From Pseudomonas lurida (GTDB lineage: Bacteria > Pseudomonadota > Gammaproteobacteria > Pseudomonadales > Pseudomonadaceae): a DNA stretch of 64,000 nucleotides. Made by a program: the position numbers and the translations under genes. The notes beneath the pieces are model-generated. The model was given only the letters and a program-made list of their open reading frames with translations. It did no database searches and was not told the origin of the DNA. This document shows, piece by piece, positions 1 to 9,420 of the stretch (the stretch's first letter is position 1; each line of letters opens with the position of its first letter). Where the stretch lies: NCBI RefSeq assembly GCF_002563895.1, contig NZ_PDJB01000001.1:4323501-4387500 (forward strand), in the 5' to 3' direction.

Positions 1-1719
1 CTGCAAGGCAAGGTCAGCGTGCAATCGTCCAGCGCACTGGACAAGGACGGTATTTACTCACTGTTCCTCACCGTGCTGCGCAGCCAGGGTTTCGCCGCCT
101 TGGACCAGGGTGATCGAGTACTGATAATGCCAGCAGTGGAAGCGAAGACCAAGTCAAGCCAACGCTCAGGCGATGAGTTCGTGACCCAAGTTTTGGACCT
201 ACGAGACGCTAACGCCGCGGAAATCTCCGCAGTCATCCGTCCATTGGTAGGCGAGGACGCCTATGTCGCGCCTTCGACCAGCTCCAACGCCCTGGTCATT
301 TCTGACAGCGCCAGCAACGTCGAGCGTATCCGCCAAGTGGTCAGTGAACTGGATCAAGCCGGCAACCACTCGTTCAGCACGGTCCCCCTCAAGCACGCTT
401 GGGCCAGCGATGTGGCCAGGACCCTGAACGAAAGCATCAGCCAGACCGGCAACGGCCCCAGCAACGCCAAGGCCGTCGGTGACACCCGCAGCAACCAGGT
501 GATCCTCGCAGGCACAGCTCAGACCCGCCAGCGCATGTCTAACTTGATCAAAGCCATAGATGTGCCGAGCAATGCCAATGACAGCACGCGTGTGGTACGA
601 CTGCACCACAGCGATGCCAAGCAGCTGTCGAAACTGCTCGACGGCATCGGCAAGCGTCTGGAGGACGGCAATCGTAGCGGCGGTGAAACCAAGGGCAGCG
701 GCAGCTCGGTCCTGGTGAGCGCCGACGAAGGCCAGAACGCCTTAGTGCTGATGGCCGATCCGGCCCAACTGAGCATGCTCAGCACAATCATCACAGAGCT
801 GGACCAGCCACGGGCCCAGGTGCTGGTGGAAGCGGCCATCGTCGAAGTCAGCGGCGACATTAACGAAGCGCTAGGCGTGCAATGGGCGGCGCGCGCGGGC
901 AACGCCAATGGCACCAGCAACTTTGGTGGCACAGGCCTGTCGATCGGCAGCCTGCTGACCCAAAGCAAGGAAAAGAGCGTCACGCTGCCGGACGGTGCAG
1001 TTCTGCGTATTGGCTCAGATAACTTCAGTGCATTGGTCACAGCCCTGTCCAGTGATTCCAAGAACAACCTACTGTCCACTCCGAGCCTGCTCACGCTGGA
1101 CAACGAAGCGGCGGAAATCCTGGTTGGCCAGAACGTACCGTTCCAGACGGGTTCGTATACCACCAATACCGCAGGCGCGAGCAACCCCTTCACCACCGTG
1201 GAGCGCAAGGATATCGGGGTAACCCTCAAAGTGACGCCGCACATCAACGAGGGTAACACTCTGCGCCTGAAGGTCGAGCAAGAGAGCTCGGAACTGGCTA
1301 GCGCCCCGCCCGGCATTACTACAAGCGACGTCATCACCAACAAGCGATCGGTAAAAAGCACCATCCTTGCCAACGATGGTCAGATCATTGTGCTCGGGGG
1401 GTTGATTCGGGACAACGTCAAGACTCAGGTGAGCAAAGTGCCGCTGCTGGGCGACATTCCCCTGCTTGGCTGGCTCTTCACCAGCACCAAGGATGTTACC
1501 GAGAAAACCAACCTGATGATTTTCCTGCGCCCAACCTTGCTGCGTACCAACAGCGACGGCGCCAGCATCAGCGAACGCAAATACAAAAGCTTGCGCCAGT
1601 CGCGCAACAGCAACGACAGCGGCAAAGCTCTGGTCCTACCCGCCGACTCACGCCAGCTATTCGATCCTGAGCATCGGGATCCTGCCATCGACCTGCGCGC
1701 AAACGAGCCTCGCCGATGA
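1..1719 (+). CDS. gspD: Type II secretion secretin GspD (5' end outside window)
   Basis: Outer-membrane secretin through which folded exoproteins leave the cell. The reading frame is open from base 1, so the true start lies to the left; the first in-frame start-like codon (GTG at 19) is internal. Visible are N-domain repeats of the secretin periplasmic ring (VLDLRDANAAEISAVIRPLV and a second copy near residue 130), then the conserved secretin core: LVEAAIVEVSGDINEALGVQ, the gate-region stretch VGQNVPFQTGSYT, the IGVTLKVTPHI strand, and the C-terminal LGDIPLLGWLF and NLMIFLRPTLL motifs. About 573 codons are present. The stop overlaps the gspE start by 4 bases, so the two are probably translationally coupled. 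The inner-membrane partner gspC is not in the window and may lie just upstream. Confidence 0.93.
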   Translation: MQGKVSVQSSSALDKDGIYSLFLTVLRSQGFAALDQGDRVLIMPAVEAKTKSSQRSGDEFVTQVLDLRDANAAEISAVIRPLVGEDAYVAPSTSSNALVISDSASNVERIRQVVSELDQAGNHSFSTVPLKHAWASDVARTLNESISQTGNGPSNAKAVGDTRSNQVILAGTAQTRQRMSNLIKAIDVPSNANDSTRVVRLHHSDAKQLSKLLDGIGKRLEDGNRSGGETKGSGSSVLVSADEGQNALVLMADPAQLSMLSTIITELDQPRAQVLVEAAIVEVSGDINEALGVQWAARAGNANGTSNFGGTGLSIGSLLTQSKEKSVTLPDGAVLRIGSDNFSALVTALSSDSKNNLLSTPSLLTLDNEAAEILVGQNVPFQTGSYTTNTAGASNPFTTVERKDIGVTLKVTPHINEGNTLRLKVEQESSELASAPPGITTSDVITNKRSVKSTILANDGQIIVLGGLIRDNVKTQVSKVPLLGDIPLLGWLFTSTKDVTEKTNLMIFLRPTLLRTNSDGASISERKYKSLRQSRNSNDSGKALVLPADSRQLFDPEHRDPAIDLRANEPRR

Positions 1720-3200
1720 CTTCGAACGTCCGCCTGCCCTTCGGCTTTGCCAAGCGCCATGGTGTCCTTTTGGAACCGCACGATGATGGCCTGCATTTGT
1801 TCTGCCGGCCTGGCACGTCGATGGAAATCCTCGCTGAGATCCAGCGTTGCCATGGTCCGCTGGCGAGCCATCAGATAATCGACGCCGAACAGTTTGCCGA
1901 GCGGCTCGCCACCCAATACCGCGATGGGCGCGACGACGCCATGCAAATGGCAGAAGGCCTAGGCGACCAGATCGCCGGCGAGGACGACCTTGCCAGCCTG
2001 GCCGAACAGCTGCCGCAGATCACCGACCTGCTGGAGCAAGAAGACGACGCGCCGATCATTCGCCTGATCAACGCGATCCTCGGCGAGGCGGTCAAGATCA
2101 AAGCTTCTGACATCCACTTGGAGACCTTCGAACAACACCTTAGCGTGCGCCTGCGCGTCGACGGAATGCTGCGCGAGGTACTGCGTCCACGCCGAGAGCT
2201 GGCAGGTCTACTGGTATCACGGCTCAAAGTCATGTCCAAACTCGATATCGCCGAGAAGCGCATCCCCCAAGACGGGCGCATTGCCCTGCGCATTGGCGGG
2301 CATGACGTTGATGTGCGGCTCTCTACCTTGCCTTCTGCCTACGGCGAGAGGGTAGTAATGCGTCTGCTCGACAAACAGGCCGGGCGCTTGAACCTGAGTC
2401 GGCTGGGCATGACCGAGGCGACCCGGATCAAACTGGAAGACGCCCTGCAACGTCCCCACGGCATTTTGCTGGTCACGGGGCCTACCGGTTCCGGTAAGAC
2501 TACGACGCTCTACGCCGGACTCAGCAGCCTGAACAACCAGACGCGCAACATCATGACCATCGAAGATCCGGTGGAATATCACCTGGCCGGTATCGGCCAG
2601 ACCCAAGTTAACACCAAGGTCGACATGACCTTCGCCCGCGGCCTGCGTGCCATCCTGCGGCAGGACCCAGACGTGATCATGGTCGGGGAAATCCGCGACC
2701 GGGAAACCGCTGACATCGCGGTGCAAGCATCCCTCACCGGTCACCTGGTGCTGTCCACCCTGCACTCCAACAGCGCCTTGGGCTCTGTCACCCGTTTGCT
2801 GGATATGGGTATCGAACCCTTTCTGTTATGCACCTCACTGCTGGGGGTAATAGCCCAACGCCTGGTACGGGTGCTCTGTCAGGATTGCAAAAGCGCCGCA
2901 CCCGCCGACGCTACTGCCTGCCGCCGATTGAGCCTAGATCCGCTACAGCCCCCAATTATTTATCACCCGGTCGGTTGCCCGAGCTGCCAGCACAGCGGTT
3001 ATCGTGATCGCCAAGGCATCTACGAGTTGGTGTTGTTCGACGAGCCGCTACGCCAACTGATCCACGAAGGGGCTGGAGAGGCCGCCTTGGCCCACTATGC
3101 GCGCCAGCATGTCCACAGCCTGTTCGCCGACGGTCGGGACAAGGTGCTACAAGGTGTCACGAGCGTCGAAGAACTCCTGCGCGTTACCCGGGAGCATTGA
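1716..3200 (+). CDS. gspE: Type II secretion ATPase GspE
   Basis: Cytoplasmic hexameric ATPase that powers pseudopilus assembly. It has an N-terminal region of about 110 residues, then the secretion-ATPase core: ASDIHLE, Walker A GPTGSGKTTT near residue 256, the Asp-box region and Walker B around DPDVIMVGEIRD, and the His-box STLHSNSA. The zinc-binding C-domain is intact, with CQDC near residue 388 and CPSC near 425, as in true GspE/PilB proteins. The length of 494 aa is normal. The ATG overlaps the gspD stop (ATGA). Its last codons run into the gspF start. Confidence 0.95.
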   Translation: MTSNVRLPFGFAKRHGVLLEPHDDGLHLFCRPGTSMEILAEIQRCHGPLASHQIIDAEQFAERLATQYRDGRDDAMQMAEGLGDQIAGEDDLASLAEQLPQITDLLEQEDDAPIIRLINAILGEAVKIKASDIHLETFEQHLSVRLRVDGMLREVLRPRRELAGLLVSRLKVMSKLDIAEKRIPQDGRIALRIGGHDVDVRLSTLPSAYGERVVMRLLDKQAGRLNLSRLGMTEATRIKLEDALQRPHGILLVTGPTGSGKTTTLYAGLSSLNNQTRNIMTIEDPVEYHLAGIGQTQVNTKVDMTFARGLRAILRQDPDVIMVGEIRDRETADIAVQASLTGHLVLSTLHSNSALGSVTRLLDMGIEPFLLCTSLLGVIAQRLVRVLCQDCKSAAPADATACRRLSLDPLQPPIIYHPVGCPSCQHSGYRDRQGIYELVLFDEPLRQLIHEGAGEAALAHYARQHVHSLFADGRDKVLQGVTSVEELLRVTREH

Positions 3201-3202
3201 TC

Positions 3203-4417
3203 GTGGCCGCCTACGAATACCTCGCCATGTGCAACACCGGACGCAAAAGTCGCGGCGTACTGGAGGCCGACAGCCCCCGACAAGCCCGTCAGTTGCTTCG
3301 CGAACGTAACCTGATCGCCCTGCAAGTCAAGCCAGCCCGTGGGCAAAAGAATCACGCTGGCCCCCCACAACCTCACGGGCAACGCCTCGGCGCGGCACAA
3401 CTGGCCCTCCTCACCCGCCAGTTGGCAACCCTGGTCCAGGCCGCTCTGCCATTAGAGGAAGTACTTGCCGCCGTAGCCGCCCAATGCAGCGCGCGCTCAC
3501 AGAAAAGCATGATGCTAGCGGTGCGCGCACGGGTGCTGGAGGGGCATGACCTGGCGCGAGCCATGGGCGATTATCCACGTGCCTTTGGATCGATGTACCG
3601 AGCCACGGTGGCCGCCGGCGAACGTGCAGGGCATCTAGCCCAAGTACTGACGCAACTGGCCGACTACACCGAAGCCCGGCACGCCGCCCGTCAACAGCTA
3701 CAACTGGCCATGCTCTATCCGAGCATCTTGATGCTTGCGGCCTTTAGCATCGTCGGTTTCCTACTCAGCTTCGTAGTACCTGATGTGGTCAAGGTGTTCA
3801 TCGACAGTGGCCAGCAGTTGCCGGTGTTGACCCGTGGCCTGATTGCGACCAGCGACTTTGTCCGAGATTACGGCGTGGTCCTGATCCTGGTGCTGGGTAG
3901 CGTCACTGCTGGCTTGCGCATGGCACTGCGCAACCCCTCCTACGTTCTGCGCTGGCACCAGATACAGCTGCGCCTACCCCTGATTGGACGGGTCATCCAA
4001 GCCAGCAACAGCACCCGTTTTGTAAGCACCCTGGCGATTCTCGGACGCAGCGGCGTGCCCTTGGTCGACGCCTTGAAAATCTCCGCTGAGGTAGTCGCCA
4101 ATCAGCAAATCCGCGCACGCATGCAAGACGTGGCACGCGCCGTGCGCGAAGGCAGTGGGCTGACCCGGGCCCTAGAGCGCAGCGGCGATTTTCCCCCGAT
4201 GATGCTGTACATGATCGCCAGCGGCGAGCGCTCGGGAGAGCTCGACAATATGCTCGAACGCGCCGCCCATCAGCAGCAGACGCAGCTGTCCAACGGCATC
4301 GCCATGCTGGTGGGCCTGTTCGAGCCAGCGATGCTGGTGTTCATGGGAGCCAGCGTGCTGGTGATCGTTCTGGCAATCCTGATGCCAATTCTCAACCTCA
4401 ATCAACTCATAAACTGA
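3203..4417 (+). CDS. gspF: Type II secretion inner-membrane platform protein GspF
   Basis: Polytopic inner-membrane protein that couples the GspE ATPase to the growing pseudopilus. It has two repeats of the T2SSF domain (LALLTRQLATLVQAALPLEE near residue 65, and FVSTLAILGRSGVPLVDALK near residue 275) and three hydrophobic segments (around residues 170-195, 220-240 and 370-395). I chose GTG at 3203, two bases after the gspE stop. A TTG at 3197 in the same frame would add two residues and overlap gspE. About 404 aa, the usual size. It sits inside the gspD-M operon. Confidence 0.93.
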   Translation: MAAYEYLAMCNTGRKSRGVLEADSPRQARQLLRERNLIALQVKPARGQKNHAGPPQPHGQRLGAAQLALLTRQLATLVQAALPLEEVLAAVAAQCSARSQKSMMLAVRARVLEGHDLARAMGDYPRAFGSMYRATVAAGERAGHLAQVLTQLADYTEARHAARQQLQLAMLYPSILMLAAFSIVGFLLSFVVPDVVKVFIDSGQQLPVLTRGLIATSDFVRDYGVVLILVLGSVTAGLRMALRNPSYVLRWHQIQLRLPLIGRVIQASNSTRFVSTLAILGRSGVPLVDALKISAEVVANQQIRARMQDVARAVREGSGLTRALERSGDFPPMMLYMIASGERSGELDNMLERAAHQQQTQLSNGIAMLVGLFEPAMLVFMGASVLVIVLAILMPILNLNQLIN

Positions 4418-4429
4418 AGAGCACTTACC

Positions 4430-4864
4430 ATGCGCAATGCTTCCCGCCAGCGCGGCTTCACCCTGATCGAAATCATGGTAGTCGTCGTGATCCTCGGTAT
4501 CCTGGCCGCCCTTGTCGTCCCGCAAATTATGAGCCGGCCGGACCAAGCCAAAATCACCGCCGCCCGCAGCGATATCAAGGCCATCGCAACGGCACTGGAA
4601 ATCTACAAACTAGATAACCACCACTATCCCTCGACTCAACAAGGCCTCGAGTCCCTGACTAAAAAACCGACAGGTGTGCCAGAAGCACGTAATTGGAGCC
4701 CCGACGGCTACCTCAAGCGATTGCCCAAGGACCCGTGGGGAAGCCCTTATCAGTTCCTCGCCCCCGGCCGCAAGGACTCAGCCTACGACCTTTACTCCTT
4801 CGGTGCCGACGGTCGCAACGGGGGCGATGGGACAAATGCCGACATCGGCAACTGGGAGCCTTAA
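4430..4864 (+). CDS. gspG: Major pseudopilin GspG
   Basis: Main subunit of the type II secretion pseudopilus. It has a short basic leader ending in RQRG followed by the methylation/cleavage motif FTLIE and a long hydrophobic helix (MVVVVILGILAALVVPQIM); a prepilin peptidase would cut after Gly9. The C-terminal part holds the GspG-typical DPWGSPYQF and DLYSFGADG calcium-loop region. 144 aa is the normal length. No prepilin peptidase (GspO/PilD) gene is in the window, so the chromosomal PilD probably does the processing. It is separated from gspF by only 12 bases. Confidence 0.95.
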   Translation: MRNASRQRGFTLIEIMVVVVILGILAALVVPQIMSRPDQAKITAARSDIKAIATALEIYKLDNHHYPSTQQGLESLTKKPTGVPEARNWSPDGYLKRLPKDPWGSPYQFLAPGRKDSAYDLYSFGADGRNGGDGTNADIGNWEP

Positions 4865-4865
4865 G

Positions 4866-5336
4866 ATGCGCAAGTCAATGGCGGGCTTCACCATGCTCGA
4901 GCTGCTGGTCGTCATGATAATCATCGGCTTGCTGGCCAGCCTTGTAGGGTTGGTACAAAGCGACCCCAGCGCGAGAAATGCCCGGCGCGAGGCCGAACGC
5001 CTGCAGAACCTTATTGGCTTGCTGCGTGAAGATGCAGCACTGAATAACATCAGTCACGGGCTGCGCCTGGAACCTGGGCACTATGGGGTGCTGACCCTTG
5101 ACCACAACGGCCAATGGCAGACGGATAAGCGTTTTAAAGAGCACTCACTTCCAGACGAGTTGCGCCTAAATCTGCAAGATCCGCAACCGCAGGGCCGAGA
5201 TACGCGGCCGCAACTATTGGTACTGGCCAACGATCAGATCTCGCCCTTCAGCCTATTGCTCGAGTATCGCCGGCAGCCCCTGCTGTCATTGTCCAGCGAT
5301 GGTATCCAGGAGGTGCAGCTTGCACCGGTCCAATAA
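4866..5336 (+). CDS. gspH: Minor pseudopilin GspH
   Basis: Minor pseudopilin of the tip complex. The start is ATG at 4866, directly after the gspG stop. A longer upstream reading frame exists but runs through gspG and lacks the leader. The protein begins with MRKSMAG followed by FTMLE, so the peptidase site is after Gly7 and Glu+5 is present, then a hydrophobic stretch LLVVMIIIGLLASLVGLV. The remaining 120 residues are poorly conserved, as expected for GspH. 156 aa. Order G-H-I-J-K fixes the assignment. Confidence 0.88.
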   Translation: MRKSMAGFTMLELLVVMIIIGLLASLVGLVQSDPSARNARREAERLQNLIGLLREDAALNNISHGLRLEPGHYGVLTLDHNGQWQTDKRFKEHSLPDELRLNLQDPQPQGRDTRPQLLVLANDQISPFSLLLEYRRQPLLSLSSDGIQEVQLAPVQ

Positions 5337-5694
5337 ACAGGCAGGCTTCACGCTGCTGGAGGTGATGGTCGCACTGGCTATCTTCGCCGTGTTGTCTTTG
5401 TCGCTCTACAGCGCCACCGAACACCTGATCGGCAACAGCGCCAGCCTCAACGAACGCACCCTGGCGCAGTGGCTGGCGGACAACCGCCTCAACGAGTTGC
5501 GCGCGGGCATGCGCGAGGTGCAGAACCAGCAGCAGGAACCGATCCTCTTCGCCGGACGTGACTGGCTGCTGAGTTGCGAAACCGTCACGGCACCCGATCC
5601 GCGCTTGCTCAAAATCATACTCGAGGTCTCCACCAATGCGCCCACGCCCCGGCAACGCGCACGCCTGGTGGGTTACGTGGAGGCTCGCCCATGA
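5320..5694 (+). CDS. gspI: Minor pseudopilin GspI
   Basis: Minor pseudopilin that nucleates the tip complex with GspJ and GspK. The start is most likely TTG at 5320, because a near-perfect ribosome site AGGAGG lies about 6 bases upstream and the resulting leader MHRSNKQAG has the normal 9-residue length before FTLLE. The ATG at 5299 would give an over-long leader. The gene begins inside the last codons of gspH (17-base overlap). The hydrophobic segment is VMVALAIFAVLSLSLYSATE; the middle contains WLADNRLNELR, typical of GspI. 124 aa. Confidence 0.88.
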   Translation: MHRSNKQAGFTLLEVMVALAIFAVLSLSLYSATEHLIGNSASLNERTLAQWLADNRLNELRAGMREVQNQQQEPILFAGRDWLLSCETVTAPDPRLLKIILEVSTNAPTPRQRARLVGYVEARP

Positions 5695-6293
5695 GCCGCC
5701 GCCAGAAAGGTTTTACTTTGCTCGAAGTGCTTATCGCTTTGGCTCTCTTCAGTTTGCTCGGCGTGGCCTGCTACCAGCTGCTGGAGCGAATCACACATAC
5801 CGACCATAGGGTACATCAGCATGAGCGCCAACTGCGTTACCTGCAGCGGGCTCTGAGCATCTTCGAACGTGACCTGACCCAGGCCATCGCGTACCCGGTC
5901 AACGGTAGTTCGGCGCGCCAGGCCCTGATCGGTGGGCCTGAACAAATCCAACTGGTACGGGGTGGCTGGAGCAACCCGTTGCAACAGACGCGCAACAACC
6001 TGCTACTGGTCAGCCATCGCTGGAGCGGCGGACAGTGGCTACGCCAATACCGCAGCCCCGAGGCTGATCGCGACCTACCCGACAATGCGGCACAACAAAC
6101 GCTACTGGATGGGGTCAGGCTTAAGCATTTGAGCTACATCGATGCCCAAGGCCAAGACCACACCAATTGGCCCATCGACGGAGCAATGCTGAGTCTGCCA
6201 CGGGCCATTGAGGTGGAGTTCGACGCTCCTGGTTACCCAGACTTGCGGCGGGTGATCCTGCTGTCCGGTTTCAAAGAGCAAGAACATGATTAA
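5691..6293 (+). CDS. gspJ: Minor pseudopilin GspJ
   Basis: Minor pseudopilin of the tip trimer. The start is ATG at 5691, overlapping the gspI stop by 4 bases. Leader MSRRQKG, then FTLLE and the hydrophobic helix LIALALFSLLGVACYQLLE. The body has the GspJ hallmarks: LQRALSIFERDLTQ near residue 55 and a WRYW-like stretch QWLRQYRSPEAD. 200 aa, normal. It overlaps gspK by 8 bases. Confidence 0.9.
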   Translation: MSRRQKGFTLLEVLIALALFSLLGVACYQLLERITHTDHRVHQHERQLRYLQRALSIFERDLTQAIAYPVNGSSARQALIGGPEQIQLVRGGWSNPLQQTRNNLLLVSHRWSGGQWLRQYRSPEADRDLPDNAAQQTLLDGVRLKHLSYIDAQGQDHTNWPIDGAMLSLPRAIEVEFDAPGYPDLRRVILLSGFKEQEHD

Positions 6294-7158
6294 CATCCAC
6301 AGACAACGAGGCATCGCACTGATCAGCGTGTTGTTGATCACATCGCTGGCAACGCTGATCGTCAGTGACATGCTCGCCCGCCAGCGGCTGAACGTGATCA
6401 GCAGTTCCAGCCAGATATCGCAGCAGCAGCTGTGGCAACTGGCACTGAGCGGCGAATCCTGGGCGCGCAGCCAACTCCACGACGACTGGCGCGACGAACC
6501 TGAGCCCAAGCGCGTGCACCTAGGCCAGCGTTGGGCGCGCGACACGCCGGTCTTCGACATAGATGGCGGACGTATCCACATCCATTTACAAGACTTGAGC
6601 GCACGTTTCAACCTCCAAGCCCTGCGCAAGCCAAACGACCAGATCAGTCGCTTGCGCTACCAGCGTTTGCTTAAAGAGCTCGGCCTGCCCTCTCATGATC
6701 CCGGACGCCTACCGCCATCCCTCGGGTTTGACGGCAAGCCCGTGGCATGGAACGACTGCAGCGAGCTGATGCGTCTGGAGGGTGTCGACACAGCGGTCAT
6801 AGAGCGGCTGCGCCCCTGGGTCAGAACCACACCGGGCGCGCTGAATGTTAACACCGCCGGGGCCAAGCAACTGGCTAGCCTTGGCGCCCTCGATCTCGCT
6901 CAGGCCATCGCCCTGGTACAGGCACGCCCAGCCGATGGCTACAAGAGCGTCCAAGAGTTTCTCGACACACCAGCCCTTAAGCAGATTGAAATCAACTCCC
7001 AGGGGTTAGATGTCAGCAGCCGGTATTTCCAGGCGGTGTTGGATGTAGAACTGGGTGATCGGCAGTTACGCCTGATCAGCCGGTTGCGAATCGAGCAGGA
7101 CGGTCAGGTCAGCGTGCTTCAGCGCACTCTCGCCGCCGCATCACTTTTTTCGGAGTAG
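6286..7158 (+). CDS. gspK: Minor pseudopilin GspK
   Basis: The large minor pseudopilin that caps the pseudopilus. Leader MINIHRQRG, then IALISVLLITSLATLIV: the Glu at +5 is absent, which is the known hallmark of GspK. A LNVNTAGAKQLASLGALD segment near residue 185 is the GspK helix-hairpin-like region. 290 aa, slightly short for the family (about 300-330) but complete. The start overlaps gspJ by 8 bases. Confidence 0.9.
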   Translation: MINIHRQRGIALISVLLITSLATLIVSDMLARQRLNVISSSSQISQQQLWQLALSGESWARSQLHDDWRDEPEPKRVHLGQRWARDTPVFDIDGGRIHIHLQDLSARFNLQALRKPNDQISRLRYQRLLKELGLPSHDPGRLPPSLGFDGKPVAWNDCSELMRLEGVDTAVIERLRPWVRTTPGALNVNTAGAKQLASLGALDLAQAIALVQARPADGYKSVQEFLDTPALKQIEINSQGLDVSSRYFQAVLDVELGDRQLRLISRLRIEQDGQVSVLQRTLAAASLFSE

Positions 7159-7162
7159 CCCC

Positions 7163-8245
7163 ATGCAAGCCTGGCTTTATTTCACCACCGCGACAGTGGA
7201 CGACGAATCCCCAGTCATCTGGTGGCTAACCGGTGGCGAACCAGTACGCGGCACATTGCGTCAGGCTACAGTATTGGCCCAAGTGCCCCTGACTCTACTA
7301 CTGCCGGCCGAAATCGTTAGCCATCACCACATCGACGTACCTCCACGCAGCGGTCGCTGGCTGCAACAAGCCATCCACTCGGAACTGGAAGAACGGCTGC
7401 TGGGCGATCCCGAATTGCTCCACCTGGCCCGCGGGCCTCTACAGGCGCGCCGTCACTGCCGCGTGTTTGTGCTGCAACGGCAATGGCTGGAGCACCTGCT
7501 AGAACGGCTGGCGAATCATGGCCTTATGGCCACACGCATTCATATCGATGCTGACTGCCTGCCGAGCAGCCAACCGCTGGCCTTGCGCTGTCGCGACCGC
7601 TGGCTGATAGGCGGGACCTGCCAGCAACGCCTTGCGCTCAGCGACCAGGAACTCGACGAGTTGGCCCCCTTGCTCCTAGACAACCTGCAGCGTAGCTTGG
7701 AAACACCTTGGCCACTCTTGGTCCAGGGTAGCGCGCAGGCTATCGATCTGCGCCAGGGGGACTTCGCCCTACGCAGCCCGTCGCGCACACCATGGCGGGC
7801 GCTGCTCGCGATCCTGGCCGTAGCTTGCTGTGCTCAAGTCGCACAAGACATCGGCCATCGGTGGTGGCTACAACACCATGCCGCCCAAGTTACGGAGGCC
7901 AGCCTGGTGCTCTGGCGGCAACGTTTCCCAGACGAACCCCGCGTGATTGACCTTGCCCGCCAGGTCCAGGCCCGCGCCCAACAGCAACTGCGACCCCAGC
8001 AAAGCCTGGCGCGCAGGCTGGAAAGCCTGGCTAGCCAATGGATCGGCAGTGACGGCGGTGTTACGCACATCCGTCGATTGGACTACCAACAGGCCCAAGG
8101 CTGGACCTTGCAGGTTAGCGCACCGGACTTTTCTACCCTCGAACGCTTGCGCGAAGCCCTCGCGAAGCAAGGCGCAAACGTGCAGGCCGACTCGGCCGTA
8201 TTGACATCTGATGGCGTCAGCGCCCGCCTGAAAATCACGGACTAA
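7163..8245 (+). CDS. gspL: Type II secretion assembly protein GspL
   Basis: Inner-membrane protein linking GspE to the periplasmic GspM. The cytoplasmic part (about residues 1-205) has an actin-like GspL pattern with little conservation; a single membrane helix follows around residues 210-230 (ALLAILAVACCAQVAQDI), then a ferredoxin-like periplasmic domain at the C-terminus (LQVSAPDFSTLERLREAL). The 360 aa length and the place between gspK and gspM support the call more than sequence motifs do. Confidence 0.82.
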   Translation: MQAWLYFTTATVDDESPVIWWLTGGEPVRGTLRQATVLAQVPLTLLLPAEIVSHHHIDVPPRSGRWLQQAIHSELEERLLGDPELLHLARGPLQARRHCRVFVLQRQWLEHLLERLANHGLMATRIHIDADCLPSSQPLALRCRDRWLIGGTCQQRLALSDQELDELAPLLLDNLQRSLETPWPLLVQGSAQAIDLRQGDFALRSPSRTPWRALLAILAVACCAQVAQDIGHRWWLQHHAAQVTEASLVLWRQRFPDEPRVIDLARQVQARAQQQLRPQQSLARRLESLASQWIGSDGGVTHIRRLDYQQAQGWTLQVSAPDFSTLERLREALAKQGANVQADSAVLTSDGVSARLKITD

Positions 8246-8248
8246 ACC

Positions 8249-8719
8249 ATGAAAGCGCTTTTCACCCAATACTCAAACCGCTGGCAACAACTACCGCCTC
8301 GCGATCGCCTCGCGTTGCGGTTGCTCACGTTATTTCTCGCGGCAGCGCTGTTCTGGAGCCTACTGTGGAACCCACAGCGCGAAGCCCTGATACACGCCGA
8401 ACAACACTTGCAGGAGGCCTTACAGTTGCAAACCGATCTACTCACGCTTAACGCGTCATCTAACGCCAGCAGTTCGCACGTCAACAGCCAGACAATGGCC
8501 GGCCTAATAGCCGCCACTACGGCCAAGGCAAACTTGGCCGTCGAGCGCATGGACAGTGAAGAGTCTGGACGCCTCAACCTGAGCTTGGTTGGTTCGCTAG
8601 CAGACCTGCTGAAATGGCTCGATGAGATAGAAACCCAGAATATCACCCTAGTGTCACTGCAGTTGGAGGTCTCCCCTCAGGCCATTGCCCAGGCTCGACT
8701 AAGCTTTGAATCGCATTAA
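8249..8719 (+). CDS. gspM: Type II secretion assembly protein GspM
   Basis: Small bitopic inner-membrane partner of GspL. It has a basic N-terminus, one membrane helix near residues 25-42 (LLTLFLAAALFWSLLWNP), then a periplasmic domain of about 110 residues ending in LDEIETQNITLVSLQLEVS, which is typical of GspM. 156 aa. It is the last gene of the operon; no gspN follows. After the stop the sequence becomes gene-poor and AT-richer, so the operon end marks a boundary. Confidence 0.85.
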   Translation: MKALFTQYSNRWQQLPPRDRLALRLLTLFLAAALFWSLLWNPQREALIHAEQHLQEALQLQTDLLTLNASSNASSSHVNSQTMAGLIAATTAKANLAVERMDSEESGRLNLSLVGSLADLLKWLDEIETQNITLVSLQLEVSPQAIAQARLSFESH

Positions 8720-8884
8720 AATTATTCATCCCAATTTACCGTAGACGGAGGAATGAATAGAGTTGATTGGGAATGAACGGCGAAAATTGAGATGAAAGAT
8801 GCTGGACAATAGGGGTCAAAACAGGTTGCGCGGGTTGACGTAGCTGGGAAGGAGTTCGTACCAGGCTCAATTTCTTCTTATACG
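8720..8884. other. Intergenic, no gene seen
   Basis: Junction between the secretion operon and the decayed zone. I see an imperfect inverted repeat just after gspM (ATTCATCCCAAT near 8722 and ATTGGGAATGAA near 8764), too poor for a confident terminator. No credible reading frame. Confidence 0.4.
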
Positions 8885-9420
8885 GCGACCGAGTATCTCA
8901 CTCAGTTACCTGTCTATTACCCAACGTTCAGTCGGTAATTTCCGATGTACATCCAGGTTCTGATGGATGAGTTGCAGTTGAGGTTCAACACTCCATGCAT
9001 CCTCCCCCAAGGCAAAAGGACAGCCAACTTCAACAGACGCAATCAGGCTTCCGGCGTTGAGTCGCCCGCTACTCCTGGGTGAATTGCCCCCGAGCACACG
9101 TGGCGATCATCAATGGCGTTTGCAGCCATCCGAGCCATGTTGTCCTCTCCGACGCGCTTGCGCAAATCGCCCAACATGACAAGGTTGTTCAGCTGCAGCT
9201 AACCGGCCAATGCGGAGTAAAGCGGGACCTCCGCACGGTAAGTTGCCGCACCGTTCTCGTTATTCGAGTGCAGGTAACAGTATTCAGAGCACCATTGGTA
9301 TCGAAGGCATATAAACGATATTGATAGGCTCCCACATTAATATGGCCTCAGGCCAATGCAAAAGCTCCCCTGGTGGTTTGGGCGGTCGTGCCAGCCACGT
9401 TTAGTGCAGTAATTATCTCA
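8885..9420 (-). pseudogene. Autotransporter remnant (passenger end, linker and start of barrel)
   Basis: Reading the - strand in shifting frames gives, in order, passenger-like LNVAGTTAQTTRGAFALA (then a stop), INVGAYQYRLYAFDTNGAL, a frameshift to CYLHSNNENGAATYRAEV, then PLYSALAG, a stop, LNNLVMLGDLRKRVGEDN, and, after another shift, IASVEVGCPFALGEDAWS and VEPQLQLIHQNLDVH. These match the usual order of a type V autotransporter: end of the passenger, the YRAEVPLYSALP linker, then the first part of the translocator beta-barrel. At least two frameshifts and two stops make it dead. The barrel end is lost. A second, shorter copy of the linker lies at 17975-18074. Confidence 0.72.

Noticed and set aside
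8906..9097. Stand-alone 63-codon - strand gene
   Set aside because: Its translation (EVGCPFALGEDAWSVEPQLQ...) is a piece of the autotransporter barrel and is part of the pseudogene, not an independent gene.
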